A stretch of 25,540 nt of DNA from Flavobacteriales bacterium UBA979 (lineage in GTDB: Bacteria > Bacteroidota > Bacteroidia > Flavobacteriales_D > Sanyastnellaceae): positions 1 to 25,540 of the forward strand of contig DBBR01000024.1 of assembly GCA_002292325.1 (NCBI GenBank). Reading direction: 5' to 3'. This document shows positions 9,611-18,808 of this stretch, one piece after another; the first letter of the stretch is position 1, and every line of letters begins with the position of its first letter. A program made the translations under genes and the position numbers. A model generated the notes under the pieces. It had not been told where the DNA came from, searched no databases, and saw nothing but the letters and a program-made list of their open reading frames with translations.

Positions 9611-12600
9611 TTACTCGGAGCAGTTCGTCGAGAATACCGTAAGGAAAGTCAACATATCATTGACCGTCACGGCTCCATCGCAATCGCAATCAGCGGCTTC
9701 GAGATAGTCACCTGTAGTTTGTCCGCCTGGCAGGCCCGACAGCAAGAACAACAAGTCTGTGATATCACGTTCGCCATTGAAGTTGAAGTCCCCTAAGCAG
9801 ACGCTCTCCACCACAACTGAAATGGCTTGCTGACATCCCGCATCATTCAATGAATAGGTGAAGACGTACGATCCATCAGGCAGCTCATTTGGCATGTCCG
9901 TGCCAGATAACTCTCCGTCTTCTGATGCCCATCCCAAGCTCCATCCCGCAAAGTCTCCATCCAACATTTGTACATCCAACCCATTGCATGTCGTGCTTGT
10001 AACCTCGGCTGTTGGCATTGAATTGAAATGAAGCACAAATCGATCGGCAAAGTAAGTCGATGCGGGCAGATCAACTACCAATGAATCATATCCCATCTGC
10101 GCCTGGTCACCCGTCTCTGTATCTTCTAGAACGACGCAGACGTCAGCTGGCATGTCGTTCTCTTCAAAATTTTTGAACGTCACCTCTCCACCGCTTCCTG
10201 TCATCACATGCAACGGCATGGAAGGTGTGTTTTCGATTGCACCTACCGTCTGAATGGCCAAGTGGTCTCCAGCACTCGATTCCGTCCACATTCTCAAATC
10301 AGTTAAATTTTCTGCATTGAAGTGCAGAGCATCATAAGAATCATCGAATTCCGGAGTCGCCTGTGCGTGGAACCCAATGAAGGCCCGTGCCCATTCCTGA
10401 GACGCATTACTCGCTGTCAAGCCCACGGAACCACCATCGTCTTCATCGTATTCCCTCATAAAGGTTGAAACACCATCGAGGACCTTATCTTCTTCACTGA
10501 ACGTAATACTCGTTGCTGCTTCCACTTTGACCCAAAAGGACTGACCAACAGCCAACACCTCCGGGGCATCTCCTGTACCTCCGTCGTTTCGCACAGAATA
10601 ACTTCCATCCCCGGTATTGTCGAAAATAAAGTATTCCTCCACGAGGTCATTGGAAGCCAATACTGCAATGAGATCGACCGACGCGGGGTAAGGATTGGAG
10701 ACCAAGTTCCATCCATCAACAGCCGTATTGCTCTGATTCGCATCGTCCGTGAAAGTAAGAGGGATGCTGACGTCTCCCATCTCAAACTTTCCTGTAACAC
10801 TGATCGTTCCTGATTCTCCAGCAGGAATAAGTGCCATATAACCCTTTCCAGGCATGAGCTCAACCGTTGAATCCCACAAATAACTCCAGCCGGCACTGAG
10901 TGATCCGTAATTGGTCTCTTCGTATTCAAATATGAGCATCCCACTAATTGCTGCGGTCCAGTCAGCAACCGTCGTTCCCGTAACATAAGCTCCAATGTTG
11001 ACCCAAGAATTATTCTCATCTTCGGGAATAAATCGCTCGAAGGTAAATTCCTGGTCCACCCCAGCACCAAAATTACTCGCCCCACATGTGCCAATAGCTG
11101 CCGTACCTGAGTCACTTGAGCGGAATATCAATGAAGACGAGACTTCACTATCGATTTCAATTTTATCACCCTCCGAATTCTCATCAAATTCCAATGCTCC
11201 TCCCGGCAATAAAGTCACATGACCTTTCACTTTTGCATTCTTCGAATTCTTGATCTTCAATCGCTTGGTCTTGACTCGTTGATTCCCTGAATCGGTGTAG
11301 TTATTCGCATCGATAACTTGATCCTGATCACTTGCCATCGTTAAAACACCTCCCAATTCGAATGTCGAAGTTCCATCTCCCCCCATTTGGATATTTCCAG
11401 TAGCTGTAACCATCCGCGAACCACCATCGCACGTGAAGTTGCCCTTTTCTATTGTGATGTTGTTTGCCTCGACTCCCTCTGCGACGTCAACGACAAGATC
11501 AAATTCATCTTCCAGTAAAATGTCCCAGGTTGTGTTTGCTGTTTCTAAGCCTGACCAAGTGTAGTCTTCGTCTGCACAAAACGTACCGATGGGAGCAAAG
11601 TTCACTTCGTCCTCATAATTTCCTCCATTCACTGATTCATAATTGGATAAATCTGAAAAATATCCACTGGCCACTTCATTCAGCTTTTTTGATGACAAGC
11701 TCTGAATTTCAGCATCCAAAACAATCGAATTCAGCGTTTTCTCACCGTAATATCTCCAATTCGTGTGCTTGAACAAATCCGACTGGAAACAAAAATCTCC
11801 ATCCAAGTTTCCGATTCCAGCAGAGGAATAAAGCAACGTTCCGACCCCAGTATTCGAATCTTTATCTATATCACCACCTATGCAGGTCAGATGCCTCGGA
11901 TTGTGATCAATGCCGTCAGTACCTGGCTGGAATATCCACATGTGTTCCTTGATGAAGCCTTCCCTATCATCATCCAAATGCTCATACGTTCCACATGCAA
12001 TACCTCCCGTGAATTCCGTCTCGTTGTCTGGATTTATTGTGATTGGATTGTCTATTGCCGAGACCAAGACGCCCCCTGTATCTTGGTCATTATTTAAATC
12101 TGTAAATACCAGCTCCGCACCCTTGGCCACACCACCAGACGGAACAGTCCACAAAATGGTTCCTTTTCCATCTCCTTCCCATCCTGTGCCGTTCCATTCG
12201 AGTTTTGGGGTCAAAACCAATTGAGTGCCTGGAAGCAAGTCGACCATTGTGACGCACGTTACATATCCCGTTGCATCCTTGTCTTCCTTATTGCCATATG
12301 CGAAGAAAACATCACCCGGGGAAAGCACCGTGCCGTAATGTGAATCAGAAATGTCTGAACTATTGGACACGTGTCCCGCTGGCTGACTGCCGCACGTTAC
12401 CTGAGGCGAATTCTCATCGCCCAATCCATCTCCATCAACGTCCGCATAATACACCGTGCCGAAGATGGATGAATCCGAATCATCGCAATCAGAAAAATTC
12501 GCAACATATCCATCAGGTTGCGAACCGGAACAATCAGAATTATTCAAATCACCGTAACCATCACCATCGTTATCTGCATACCAGTTGTTCGGGCATGCAC

Positions 12601-13192
12601 CACTCAGTTCGACGCCTTCAATTCGGATGAATTCTTGGTTTTTATTGTTTTCGATTTCGATCACAATCTGCACCGTTGTACAAACTACGAGGTCGATGTC
12701 AAGGACATCGGAATCGAAGCCACCTGAATTTGAGGTAAGGGAGACCAAAGATCCCCCATCGTATCGCGCGAAGATTTCATAGCCATCGCTGCCCCCACAC
12801 CCATCTTCGCTCATCGTCACACCCAAGGACGGCGAAGCCCAACCGGTCATGCTAACCGTCTCGGAGGTCCAACTGGCCGTTCCATCGATATCGTTGCCCT
12901 CCAAAGCCTTCTCTCCACCATCATTCACAACAGAAAAGTAATCACAATTATTCGGGTAATCAATGGTCCATTTGACCTCATCAGCAGCACTGTTTGAGTC
13001 ACCATCCCACCCGTAACCAACTGTGAAATTTTCGAAGTCTTCAACCCAAATTGTTTCTTGACCGGTAACAACCGTGCTGCAAGCGAAAGCCAACAAAAAT
13101 GCCAGGCTTTTCTTCAACGAACCAATACACCCAGCAATGGTGGGCAGCGGAAAAAAATCAATAGAAATGATTCTGTAGGTAGAATGTTCCAT
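9611..13192 (-). CDS. Giant secreted protein with TSP3-like Ca loops and C-terminal dockerin-like EF-hand pair (paralog of the next gene)
   Basis: A 1193-aa exported protein. From ATG 13192 there is a long N-terminus with the hydrophobic run LKKSLAFLLAFACSTVVTGQ and cleavage likely after TGQ. The order is then a beta-rich N-domain (EDFENFTVGYGWDGD...), two Asp-rich thrombospondin-3-like repeats (WYADNDGDGYGD, YYADVDGDGLGD), and a region with VLSPGDVFFAYG and IPSG-like beta strands. A long central part follows with IDANNYTDSGNQRVKTKRLK, FTFERFIPEDE, VNIGAYVTGTT and VDGWNLVSNPYP. The last ~62 residues carry two dockerin-type Ca loops (DFNFNGERDITD and DCDCDGAVTVND). I see no classical type IX sorting tail. 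An ATG at 13240 is excluded if the promoter box at 13238-13245 is real; TTG starts nearer the signal peptide are possible. Function is not recognised; a surface or adhesion role is inference. Confidence 0.82.
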   Translation of the reverse strand: MEHSTYRIISIDFFPLPTIAGCIGSLKKSLAFLLAFACSTVVTGQETIWVEDFENFTVGYGWDGDSNSAADEVKWTIDYPNNCDYFSVVNDGGEKALEGNDIDGTASWTSETVSMTGWASPSLGVTMSEDGCGGSDGYEIFARYDGGSLVSLTSNSGGFDSDVLDIDLVVCTTVQIVIEIENNKNQEFIRIEGVELSGACPNNWYADNDGDGYGDLNNSDCSGSQPDGYVANFSDCDDSDSSIFGTVYYADVDGDGLGDENSPQVTCGSQPAGHVSNSSDISDSHYGTVLSPGDVFFAYGNKEDKDATGYVTCVTMVDLLPGTQLVLTPKLEWNGTGWEGDGKGTILWTVPSGGVAKGAELVFTDLNNDQDTGGVLVSAIDNPITINPDNETEFTGGIACGTYEHLDDDREGFIKEHMWIFQPGTDGIDHNPRHLTCIGGDIDKDSNTGVGTLLYSSAGIGNLDGDFCFQSDLFKHTNWRYYGEKTLNSIVLDAEIQSLSSKKLNEVASGYFSDLSNYESVNGGNYEDEVNFAPIGTFCADEDYTWSGLETANTTWDILLEDEFDLVVDVAEGVEANNITIEKGNFTCDGGSRMVTATGNIQMGGDGTSTFELGGVLTMASDQDQVIDANNYTDSGNQRVKTKRLKIKNSKNAKVKGHVTLLPGGALEFDENSEGDKIEIDSEVSSSLIFRSSDSGTAAIGTCGASNFGAGVDQEFTFERFIPEDENNSWVNIGAYVTGTTVADWTAAISGMLIFEYEETNYGSLSAGWSYLWDSTVELMPGKGYMALIPAGESGTISVTGKFEMGDVSIPLTFTDDANQSNTAVDGWNLVSNPYPASVDLIAVLASNDLVEEYFIFDNTGDGSYSVRNDGGTGDAPEVLAVGQSFWVKVEAATSITFSEEDKVLDGVSTFMREYDEDDGGSVGLTASNASQEWARAFIGFHAQATPEFDDSYDALHFNAENLTDLRMWTESSAGDHLAIQTVGAIENTPSMPLHVMTGSGGEVTFKNFEENDMPADVCVVLEDTETGDQAQMGYDSLVVDLPASTYFADRFVLHFNSMPTAEVTSTTCNGLDVQMLDGDFAGWSLGWASEDGELSGTDMPNELPDGSYVFTYSLNDAGCQQAISVVVESVCLGDFNFNGERDITDLLFLLSGLPGGQTTGDYLEAADCDCDGAVTVNDMLTFLTVFSTNCSE

Positions 13193-13237
13193 GAATTCAA
13201 ACAATTTGGTGCTCTCAGCTGAATCACCGAGAACACG

Positions 13238-13245
13238 CAAATTTA
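13238..13245 (-). promoter_or_regulatory. TAnnTTTG -7 box for the downstream giant-protein gene
   Basis: On the minus strand TAAATTTG is an exact match to the Bacteroidota -7 element, about 45 nt before the ATG at 13192. No TTG is found at the right distance upstream. It implies the two giant genes are not simply one operon and that the ATG at 13240 lies upstream of the transcription start. Confidence 0.4.
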
Positions 13246-13306
13246 TTATTTTGCGATGAGAATTGCCAGCTTAAAAGCAACTATTTTTACTCGGTGCCGC
13301 TCTAAT

Positions 13307-16300
13307 TCAGTCGCAATCCGTGGCGAAAACGGTCAAAAATGTCAGCATATCATTGATCGTAACCGCACCGTCGCAATCACAGTCCGCCTCTACTGCGAAT
13401 TCATTACCTAAAGCCCCCCCCGGCAATCCAGACAATATGAACAAAAGATCGACCACATCACGCTCACCGTTAGAGTTGAAATCCCCCAAGCATGCTGTTT
13501 CAATGGTGACTGCAACGTTTTGAATACAGCTATTTTCAGGAGAATCATATACAAAAGTATACGCACCATTTTCGAGGTCGGAGGGAAATCCTTCGCCAGA
13601 CTGAGAACCATCTTCCGCTTCCCAACTCACATTCCATGCCTCCCAATTTGTACCTTCAACATCGATGACCAATCCATCGCACGCGGTGCTTACCCAAGTC
13701 ATGGTGGGGGTGCCATTTAAGTGGAGCACGAATCGATCGTCAAGACGTGTGTTTCCAGGCAAACCCTCTACAACGAGAGAATCCAATCCCATCTGAGCCA
13801 TTTCACCGGTTTCTAAGTCTTCTACTACGACACAGATGTTCTCGGGTTGTTCCGGATGAGTAAATTCCGTGAACACCAGCGTTCCGCCTGCACCCGTTGT
13901 GACCGTCAACGGCATGCTTGCCACTTCATTCAATCCGCCAGCAGCCTGCCGCGACAATTTCTCGCCAGACTCCGACTCCATCCAGACTCGCAGTTCGTTT
14001 GAACCAGTCGTATTGAACATGAGCGCATCGTGGTCGGCGTTTAAAGCCATCGACGTGCCCTCCTGAAACTTCACGAACGCACGGGCTTTGGAAAAGCCAC
14101 CGTTGGTTATTTGCACCCCCACAGTACCTTGGTATTCATTCGTCAATTCACGCACGAACGTATTGTTATCGGTGGTGATTTTGTCCGCTTCTGTGAACGC
14201 TAGTGTGGTGTTCGCGTTTACTTTGACCCAGAACGATTGCCCAACACCCAGCGTGCTAGGCGCATCACTGCCGCCCGCCACATAACCATCAGCCGTTACG
14301 TTGTCATAAACGTACCACGTGCTGATTCCCGCAACCGATAGAACCTGAGCGAGATTCACTGGAGCAGGGTAAGGATTGGAAACCAGGTTCCAACCATCCA
14401 CGTCCGAATCACTTTGATTGGGATCATCTGTGAAGGTCAAATCCACATTTACATCTCCTATTTTAAATGCTCCAGTAACGCTGATCAAGGCATCCTCACC
14501 TGCAGGTAGCATCGCCATATATCCCGAACCCGGGCTCAGAACGGTTGACGAATCCCACAAATAACTCCATCCTGCGCTCAGGGTTCCATAGTTGGATTCT
14601 TCATATTTGAAAATCAACATATTCGCATTTGCAGAAGTCCAATCCCCTACCGTAGTCCCTGTCACATATGCACCTATGTTCACCCAAGTCGACCCATTGG
14701 GGTCCGCAGGGATGTAACGCTCAAACGTAAATTCTTGGCTTCCTCCATCGTCGAAATTAGAGGTTGAGCATGGTCCAATGGCAGCAGTACCATCACCTGA
14801 AGATTGAAAAATGAGACTGGATGCAACGGCATCATCGATTTTCAACTTGTCTGTTTGGGCACCTGAGTCGAATTCCAAGACGCCAGCCGGTTTCATTTGA
14901 ACATGGCCCTTCAAGGTCACCTGCTTGTTGTTAAGCACCTGTAAATTCTTCAACCTGAAGTTTGCACTTGTGGGATCCGCATAATTGTTCGCATCGACGG
15001 TTTGTGCCGTCAACGCTGAGAGTTTAAGGGTGCCTTGCCCCCCCTCAAACGTTGCGTCTGTGCCCAAAGCAATGTCTCCAGAAACAGCAACAATTCTTCC
15101 ATTTCCGTCGCAACTTTGGAACGCACCAGTGGTCACCAAGATGTCATTGCAAGCCACTTCGGATCCAGCGTCCACAATCAATGAAACCCCGTTGTCGACG
15201 GTGATGTCCAGTGAGGAGTTCCCCGAAGGATTTACAATTCCTTGGTCATTTACCAGGTTATCCCATGTTACTGAGGAGGCAAATGAGATGCAACCATTGG
15301 GATCAAATGGAATCAGATCATAATCCGAATAATCATTCATATCCGCTGTGCTTGTTGAAGAGTACGAAGGAACTGCGTCACCAGCGGCTGTGAAAGAAAC
15401 GGCCGCACTCAAGCTTTGAGCCACAAGCGCGTTTGGCCCAGCAGCAAACGCATTCAACGAAGCCCCTCCATCGTATTTCCATGCAGAAGAGAGGTAAAAC
15501 AAAGGGTCTTCAAAACTATACGCTGGATCCAAGTTTGAATCCCAAGAGCTGCCTTCTATAATGGTACCTGAACCGCTATTGCCCGCGTTATCAAGCGCAT
15601 AACCTACACAATGCAAATGCCGGCATTTGCCATCGTTTGCCGATGAGCCTGTTGCATCTGCATCCCAAGCATCATCTGGCTGGAACAACCAACTCACGGG
15701 TGTGTTCCATGTAAAGTAGTCATTGTTCGGACCCAAATGCACGTAAACTCCTGCTGCATGACCTCCAGTCAAAGCGGAATTATCTGAGTTTCGCACGATC
15801 GTGCTCGACGCACCGTCACAATATGCATTGCCGCCCACCACGTCTTGCTGAATGTCAAACAGAATCACTTCCGTACCGGCCGCGACACCTCCAGAAGGCG
15901 CTGTCCACTCTATTGCTGTCCATTGTATCCCTGCAGTTGCAGAACTGTTGTCTTGGATGTTCCATTGGCTACTCGACCACGCCAGTGAGGGCGAAACAAC
16001 GAGCTTGGTTCCTTCCGCCACATCCTTTAAAAAGGTGAAGCCGATGTAGGATTCTTGGACCAGCTGAAATTCCTCTGCAGCGAACGAAAAGTAAACATCC
16101 CCCGGATACAGAACCGTTCCTGTGTAATCGCTGGGGTTCAAACTCGGATCGCTGTCCGTATCATTGGACACGTAACCCGGTGGTTGCGAGCAAGCCACAA
16201 CCGAATTACCTGGATCGCCCAGCCCATCTCCATCGCTGTCATCGTACCAAGTGGTGGTCGCCGTGGTTATTGAATCATCCGCATCGTTGCAATCTGTATT

Positions 16301-17083
16301 GTCCGAAATGTACCCAGACGGCGCCGAACAAGCGGACTGCGAATCGCTTGCATCTCCATACCCGTCGCCGTCATCATCAGCGTACCACGTTGTGACAAAT
16401 GTGCACGATGGATTTCCTGCATCATTGTAATTGCAGGCCGAGTTGTCATCGCAATTGTCCGTGCTGTCCGCTACATACCCTGAGGGTTGGTCGCATGCAC
16501 TCGTACTCAGGCTTGCGTTCCCTAGCCCGTCCCCGTCAGCATCGGCGTACCATGTTGAGGGCGTGCAGGAGGATGTGCCTGTCACGAGGATGTTGTCAAC
16601 CGTTCGGTATTTATTCTTGGGAACCGAGAATGTGAATGTCACGGTCGTGGTGGTCGCTCCTGGATCGGGGGTGAATGAAAAGGACGAACCGGATGACGAA
16701 ACAGAACCATTCGACATCGATAACGTCATCGAGCTATTACCTCCGGAAGTGTAGGCTGAGAAGGATATTCCTATGTCTGTATATCCTGCAATGGATATTG
16801 CATCGCTAACCCACGTGCATGTGTGCGCAACGTTCGAACTGCTCCCTGCAAATATGAACGCTCCACTGGAAATGGACATGGTACCACTCGCTCCGGAAGT
16901 TGTCTCTGTCGACGTCCATTGATCACCCGTGAGCGTCGTTGTACTCGAACCTGAACCTGAATCATCCTGAAAGTCCTCCGAAAAAATGGTCTGAGCTGTT
17001 GCTCCTGAGGCCAAGGACAGACCAAAGAAAAGGAGAAACAAAAAAACACCCGATGATAAACTTCCGGGTTTTCCGGCCATCAT
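13307..17083 (-). CDS. Giant secreted protein with three TSP3-like Ca repeats and C-terminal dockerin-like EF-hand pair
   Basis: A 1258-aa exported protein when read from the ATG pair at 17083/17080, which gives a conventional signal peptide (MMAGKPGS, then VFLFLLFFGLSLASGATAQ). Starts at ATG 17140 or TTG 17149 would add 19 or 22 residues. A Ser/Thr/Gly-rich beta domain comes first. Three Asp-rich repeats follow (WYADADGDGLGN, WYADDDGDGYGD, WYDDSDGDGLGD; about 16140-16560), each with a xxPxGYVSxxTDxx link. The long central region is closely paralogous to the neighbouring gene: VDANNYADP, LKGHVQMKPAGVLEFD, FTFERYIPADP, VNIGAYVTGTTVGDWT, GWNLVSNPYPAPV. The C-terminus carries two dockerin-type loops (DFNSNGERDVVD, DCDCDGAVTIND). 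I find no enzymatic motif. Export and Ca binding are supported by the motifs; the biological role is unknown. Confidence 0.83.
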   Translation of the reverse strand: MMAGKPGSLSSGVFLFLLFFGLSLASGATAQTIFSEDFQDDSGSGSSTTTLTGDQWTSTETTSGASGTMSISSGAFIFAGSSSNVAHTCTWVSDAISIAGYTDIGISFSAYTSGGNSSMTLSMSNGSVSSSGSSFSFTPDPGATTTTVTFTFSVPKNKYRTVDNILVTGTSSCTPSTWYADADGDGLGNASLSTSACDQPSGYVADSTDNCDDNSACNYNDAGNPSCTFVTTWYADDDGDGYGDASDSQSACSAPSGYISDNTDCNDADDSITTATTTWYDDSDGDGLGDPGNSVVACSQPPGYVSNDTDSDPSLNPSDYTGTVLYPGDVYFSFAAEEFQLVQESYIGFTFLKDVAEGTKLVVSPSLAWSSSQWNIQDNSSATAGIQWTAIEWTAPSGGVAAGTEVILFDIQQDVVGGNAYCDGASSTIVRNSDNSALTGGHAAGVYVHLGPNNDYFTWNTPVSWLFQPDDAWDADATGSSANDGKCRHLHCVGYALDNAGNSGSGTIIEGSSWDSNLDPAYSFEDPLFYLSSAWKYDGGASLNAFAAGPNALVAQSLSAAVSFTAAGDAVPSYSSTSTADMNDYSDYDLIPFDPNGCISFASSVTWDNLVNDQGIVNPSGNSSLDITVDNGVSLIVDAGSEVACNDILVTTGAFQSCDGNGRIVAVSGDIALGTDATFEGGQGTLKLSALTAQTVDANNYADPTSANFRLKNLQVLNNKQVTLKGHVQMKPAGVLEFDSGAQTDKLKIDDAVASSLIFQSSGDGTAAIGPCSTSNFDDGGSQEFTFERYIPADPNGSTWVNIGAYVTGTTVGDWTSANANMLIFKYEESNYGTLSAGWSYLWDSSTVLSPGSGYMAMLPAGEDALISVTGAFKIGDVNVDLTFTDDPNQSDSDVDGWNLVSNPYPAPVNLAQVLSVAGISTWYVYDNVTADGYVAGGSDAPSTLGVGQSFWVKVNANTTLAFTEADKITTDNNTFVRELTNEYQGTVGVQITNGGFSKARAFVKFQEGTSMALNADHDALMFNTTGSNELRVWMESESGEKLSRQAAGGLNEVASMPLTVTTGAGGTLVFTEFTHPEQPENICVVVEDLETGEMAQMGLDSLVVEGLPGNTRLDDRFVLHLNGTPTMTWVSTACDGLVIDVEGTNWEAWNVSWEAEDGSQSGEGFPSDLENGAYTFVYDSPENSCIQNVAVTIETACLGDFNSNGERDVVDLLFILSGLPGGALGNEFAVEADCDCDGAVTINDMLTFLTVFATDCD

Positions 17084-17378
17084 TGCGCGAGAAAATGTGG
17101 ATACCGGAGTGGAGGCGAGGTTCCGCAAAACTGAGAGCATAATAAACAAGACGTTTGGTTGATGGCATACGTTGCTGCCGAAGGCAATTTAGTGATTCCC
17201 GTCACAAGAACCAAAAACGGAACAAAAAAAACCGGTAGATGTTTCACGCCGATCGAAATGATGACTCGTTGCGGTGAAGGTGCGATGCCATGATTAACCT
17301 TTCTTCCGGATAATTCTGCTTGCGCCTTGGGCACCTCTCACAATTCCACTTAACTTCGTCCGTTGATTCAAGAAACCA
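17084..17378. promoter_or_regulatory. Divergent intergenic region between giant-protein and SurA-like genes
   Basis: I see no gene in this stretch. On the minus strand a TTG (17214-17212), a 20-nt spacer and TAAATTGC (17191-17184) form a partial promoter match for the giant-protein gene. On the plus strand TAATTCTG (17311-17318) is one base off TAnnTTTG and would give a leader of about 54 nt for the SurA-like gene, but it lacks a good -33 TTG. Both are weak. Confidence 0.3.
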
Positions 17379-18797
17379 ATGCGAACCTCCGCTTTCTTTG
17401 CCTTTGCATGCGTCCTGCTCAGCGTTTCTGGAACGGCACAAGAAGCCCTTCCTGATGCCCTGGACGGCGCAACAACCTTCACCCCCATTGACGCCATCGT
17501 GGCAGTTGTAGGAGATGGTATTGTTTTGGAAAGCGAAGTGGAAGCGCAGGCCTTTGCCATGAAGGCGCAAATGGCGCAAATGGGAAAAAGCGCAGACTTA
17601 ACTGATGCGCAACGCTGCAATTTGCTCGAAGATTTGCTGTTCCAAAAACTCCTCGTACACCACGCCAAATTAGACAGTGTGGTGGTTTCCGAGGCCGAAG
17701 TCATGGATGAAATCGATCGCAGACTTGCCTATTACGTCCAAATGTTTGGCAGCGTAGAAGCATTCGAAGCAGAATACGGTCAAAGCGTTAGCGAATGGAA
17801 GGCCGAGTTTGAGGACCCGGTTCGAGAACAGCTACTGGCCGGACGGATGCAAGCAGAAATCAACCAACAAGTCCGGGCAACACCCGGTGAGGTACAGCTC
17901 CTTTTTGCCGATACGCCACCCGATAGTTTACCGCTGATTCCAGAGGCTGTGCGTTACCGAGAACTTGTGCTCCAACCCGACATCACAGAAGGACAAAAAG
18001 CGGACGTCCGAAACTTCCTTGATAGCGTGCGTACGGAGGTCGCTACCGGCAAACTCAGTCTGACACTCGCAGCCTCCCGATACTCAGAGGATCCCGGTAG
18101 CAAATACAAGGGAGGATGCTACCAAAACATTGGACGCGGTCAATTCGTGCCCGAATTCGAGGCATCCGTGTTTGACACGCCGATTGGTGATTTGTCCCCT
18201 GTATTTGAAACGGATTTCGGATTTCATTTCCTTCGGGTAACGGACCGCCGAGGGCAAGTATTCAGCGCATGCCACGTCTTGGTCTCTCCGAAAGTAGATC
18301 CCCTGGCTTTGGCAGAAATGGGGGCAGAAATGGATTCCATTGCGTCGCAACTCAACAGCGGCGATTTAGAATTTGCAGACGCGGTGCTCCGTTATTCCAC
18401 ACGAGAAGAGACTAAAAATCAGGGAGGTGTCGTCGTCAACCCCCGGGATGGTGGTACGTTGTTTGGCTCAGATGAAATTGACCCGAATTTGTTTTTCCTC
18501 CTCAACGCACTCGAGCCCGGTACCGTCTCGGAGCCCATCCAATTGATGGACGAGGATGAACAAGGCTACTGGATCACAGTGCAACTCATGGAGCGTGTTG
18601 CAGCCCACCGGGCCAACCCCACTCAGGACTTTGGATACTTCCAAACCATTGTGGAAGAGGGCCTGCGCGCTGCTCAGCTCGATGAATGGATTCTTCATGC
18701 CATTCAAGACACGTACATCCGAGTCGATGCGCCTTACGCCAACTGTGACTTCGACAGGCAATGGACTGCCGGATCCTCAACGGGAGCAGCGGACTGA
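17379..18797 (+). CDS. SurA-like periplasmic peptidyl-prolyl isomerase/chaperone
   Basis: A 472-aa exported protein with the domain order of SurA. The signal peptide is MRTSAFFAFACVLLSVSGTAQ. The SurA_N opening is IDAIVAVVGDGIVLESEVEAQ, followed by the characteristic CNLLEDLLFQKLLVHHAKLD and VMDEIDRRLAYYVQMFGSVE. A first parvulin domain lies at about residues 190-291 (VRYRELVL, DPGSKYKGGCYQNIGRGQFV, FGFHFLRVTDRRG) and a second, more divergent one at about 294-406 (FSACHVLVSPK). It would escort unfolded outer-membrane proteins through the periplasm. It is the apparent third member of the chaperone set at 6698-9589, from which it is separated by the two minus-strand giant genes. SurA-type function is clear; direct orthology to E. 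coli surA is not certain. Confidence 0.9.
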   Translation: MRTSAFFAFACVLLSVSGTAQEALPDALDGATTFTPIDAIVAVVGDGIVLESEVEAQAFAMKAQMAQMGKSADLTDAQRCNLLEDLLFQKLLVHHAKLDSVVVSEAEVMDEIDRRLAYYVQMFGSVEAFEAEYGQSVSEWKAEFEDPVREQLLAGRMQAEINQQVRATPGEVQLLFADTPPDSLPLIPEAVRYRELVLQPDITEGQKADVRNFLDSVRTEVATGKLSLTLAASRYSEDPGSKYKGGCYQNIGRGQFVPEFEASVFDTPIGDLSPVFETDFGFHFLRVTDRRGQVFSACHVLVSPKVDPLALAEMGAEMDSIASQLNSGDLEFADAVLRYSTREETKNQGGVVVNPRDGGTLFGSDEIDPNLFFLLNALEPGTVSEPIQLMDEDEQGYWITVQLMERVAAHRANPTQDFGYFQTIVEEGLRAAQLDEWILHAIQDTYIRVDAPYANCDFDRQWTAGSSTGAAD

Positions 18798-18808
18798 GTT
18801 TTGGCGGC

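Noticed and set aside
17162..17196. Small hairpin TGCC-GAA-GGCA between the divergent genes as a regulatory RNA element
   Set aside because: The 4-bp stem is too weak and there is no conserved riboswitch-like sequence around it.
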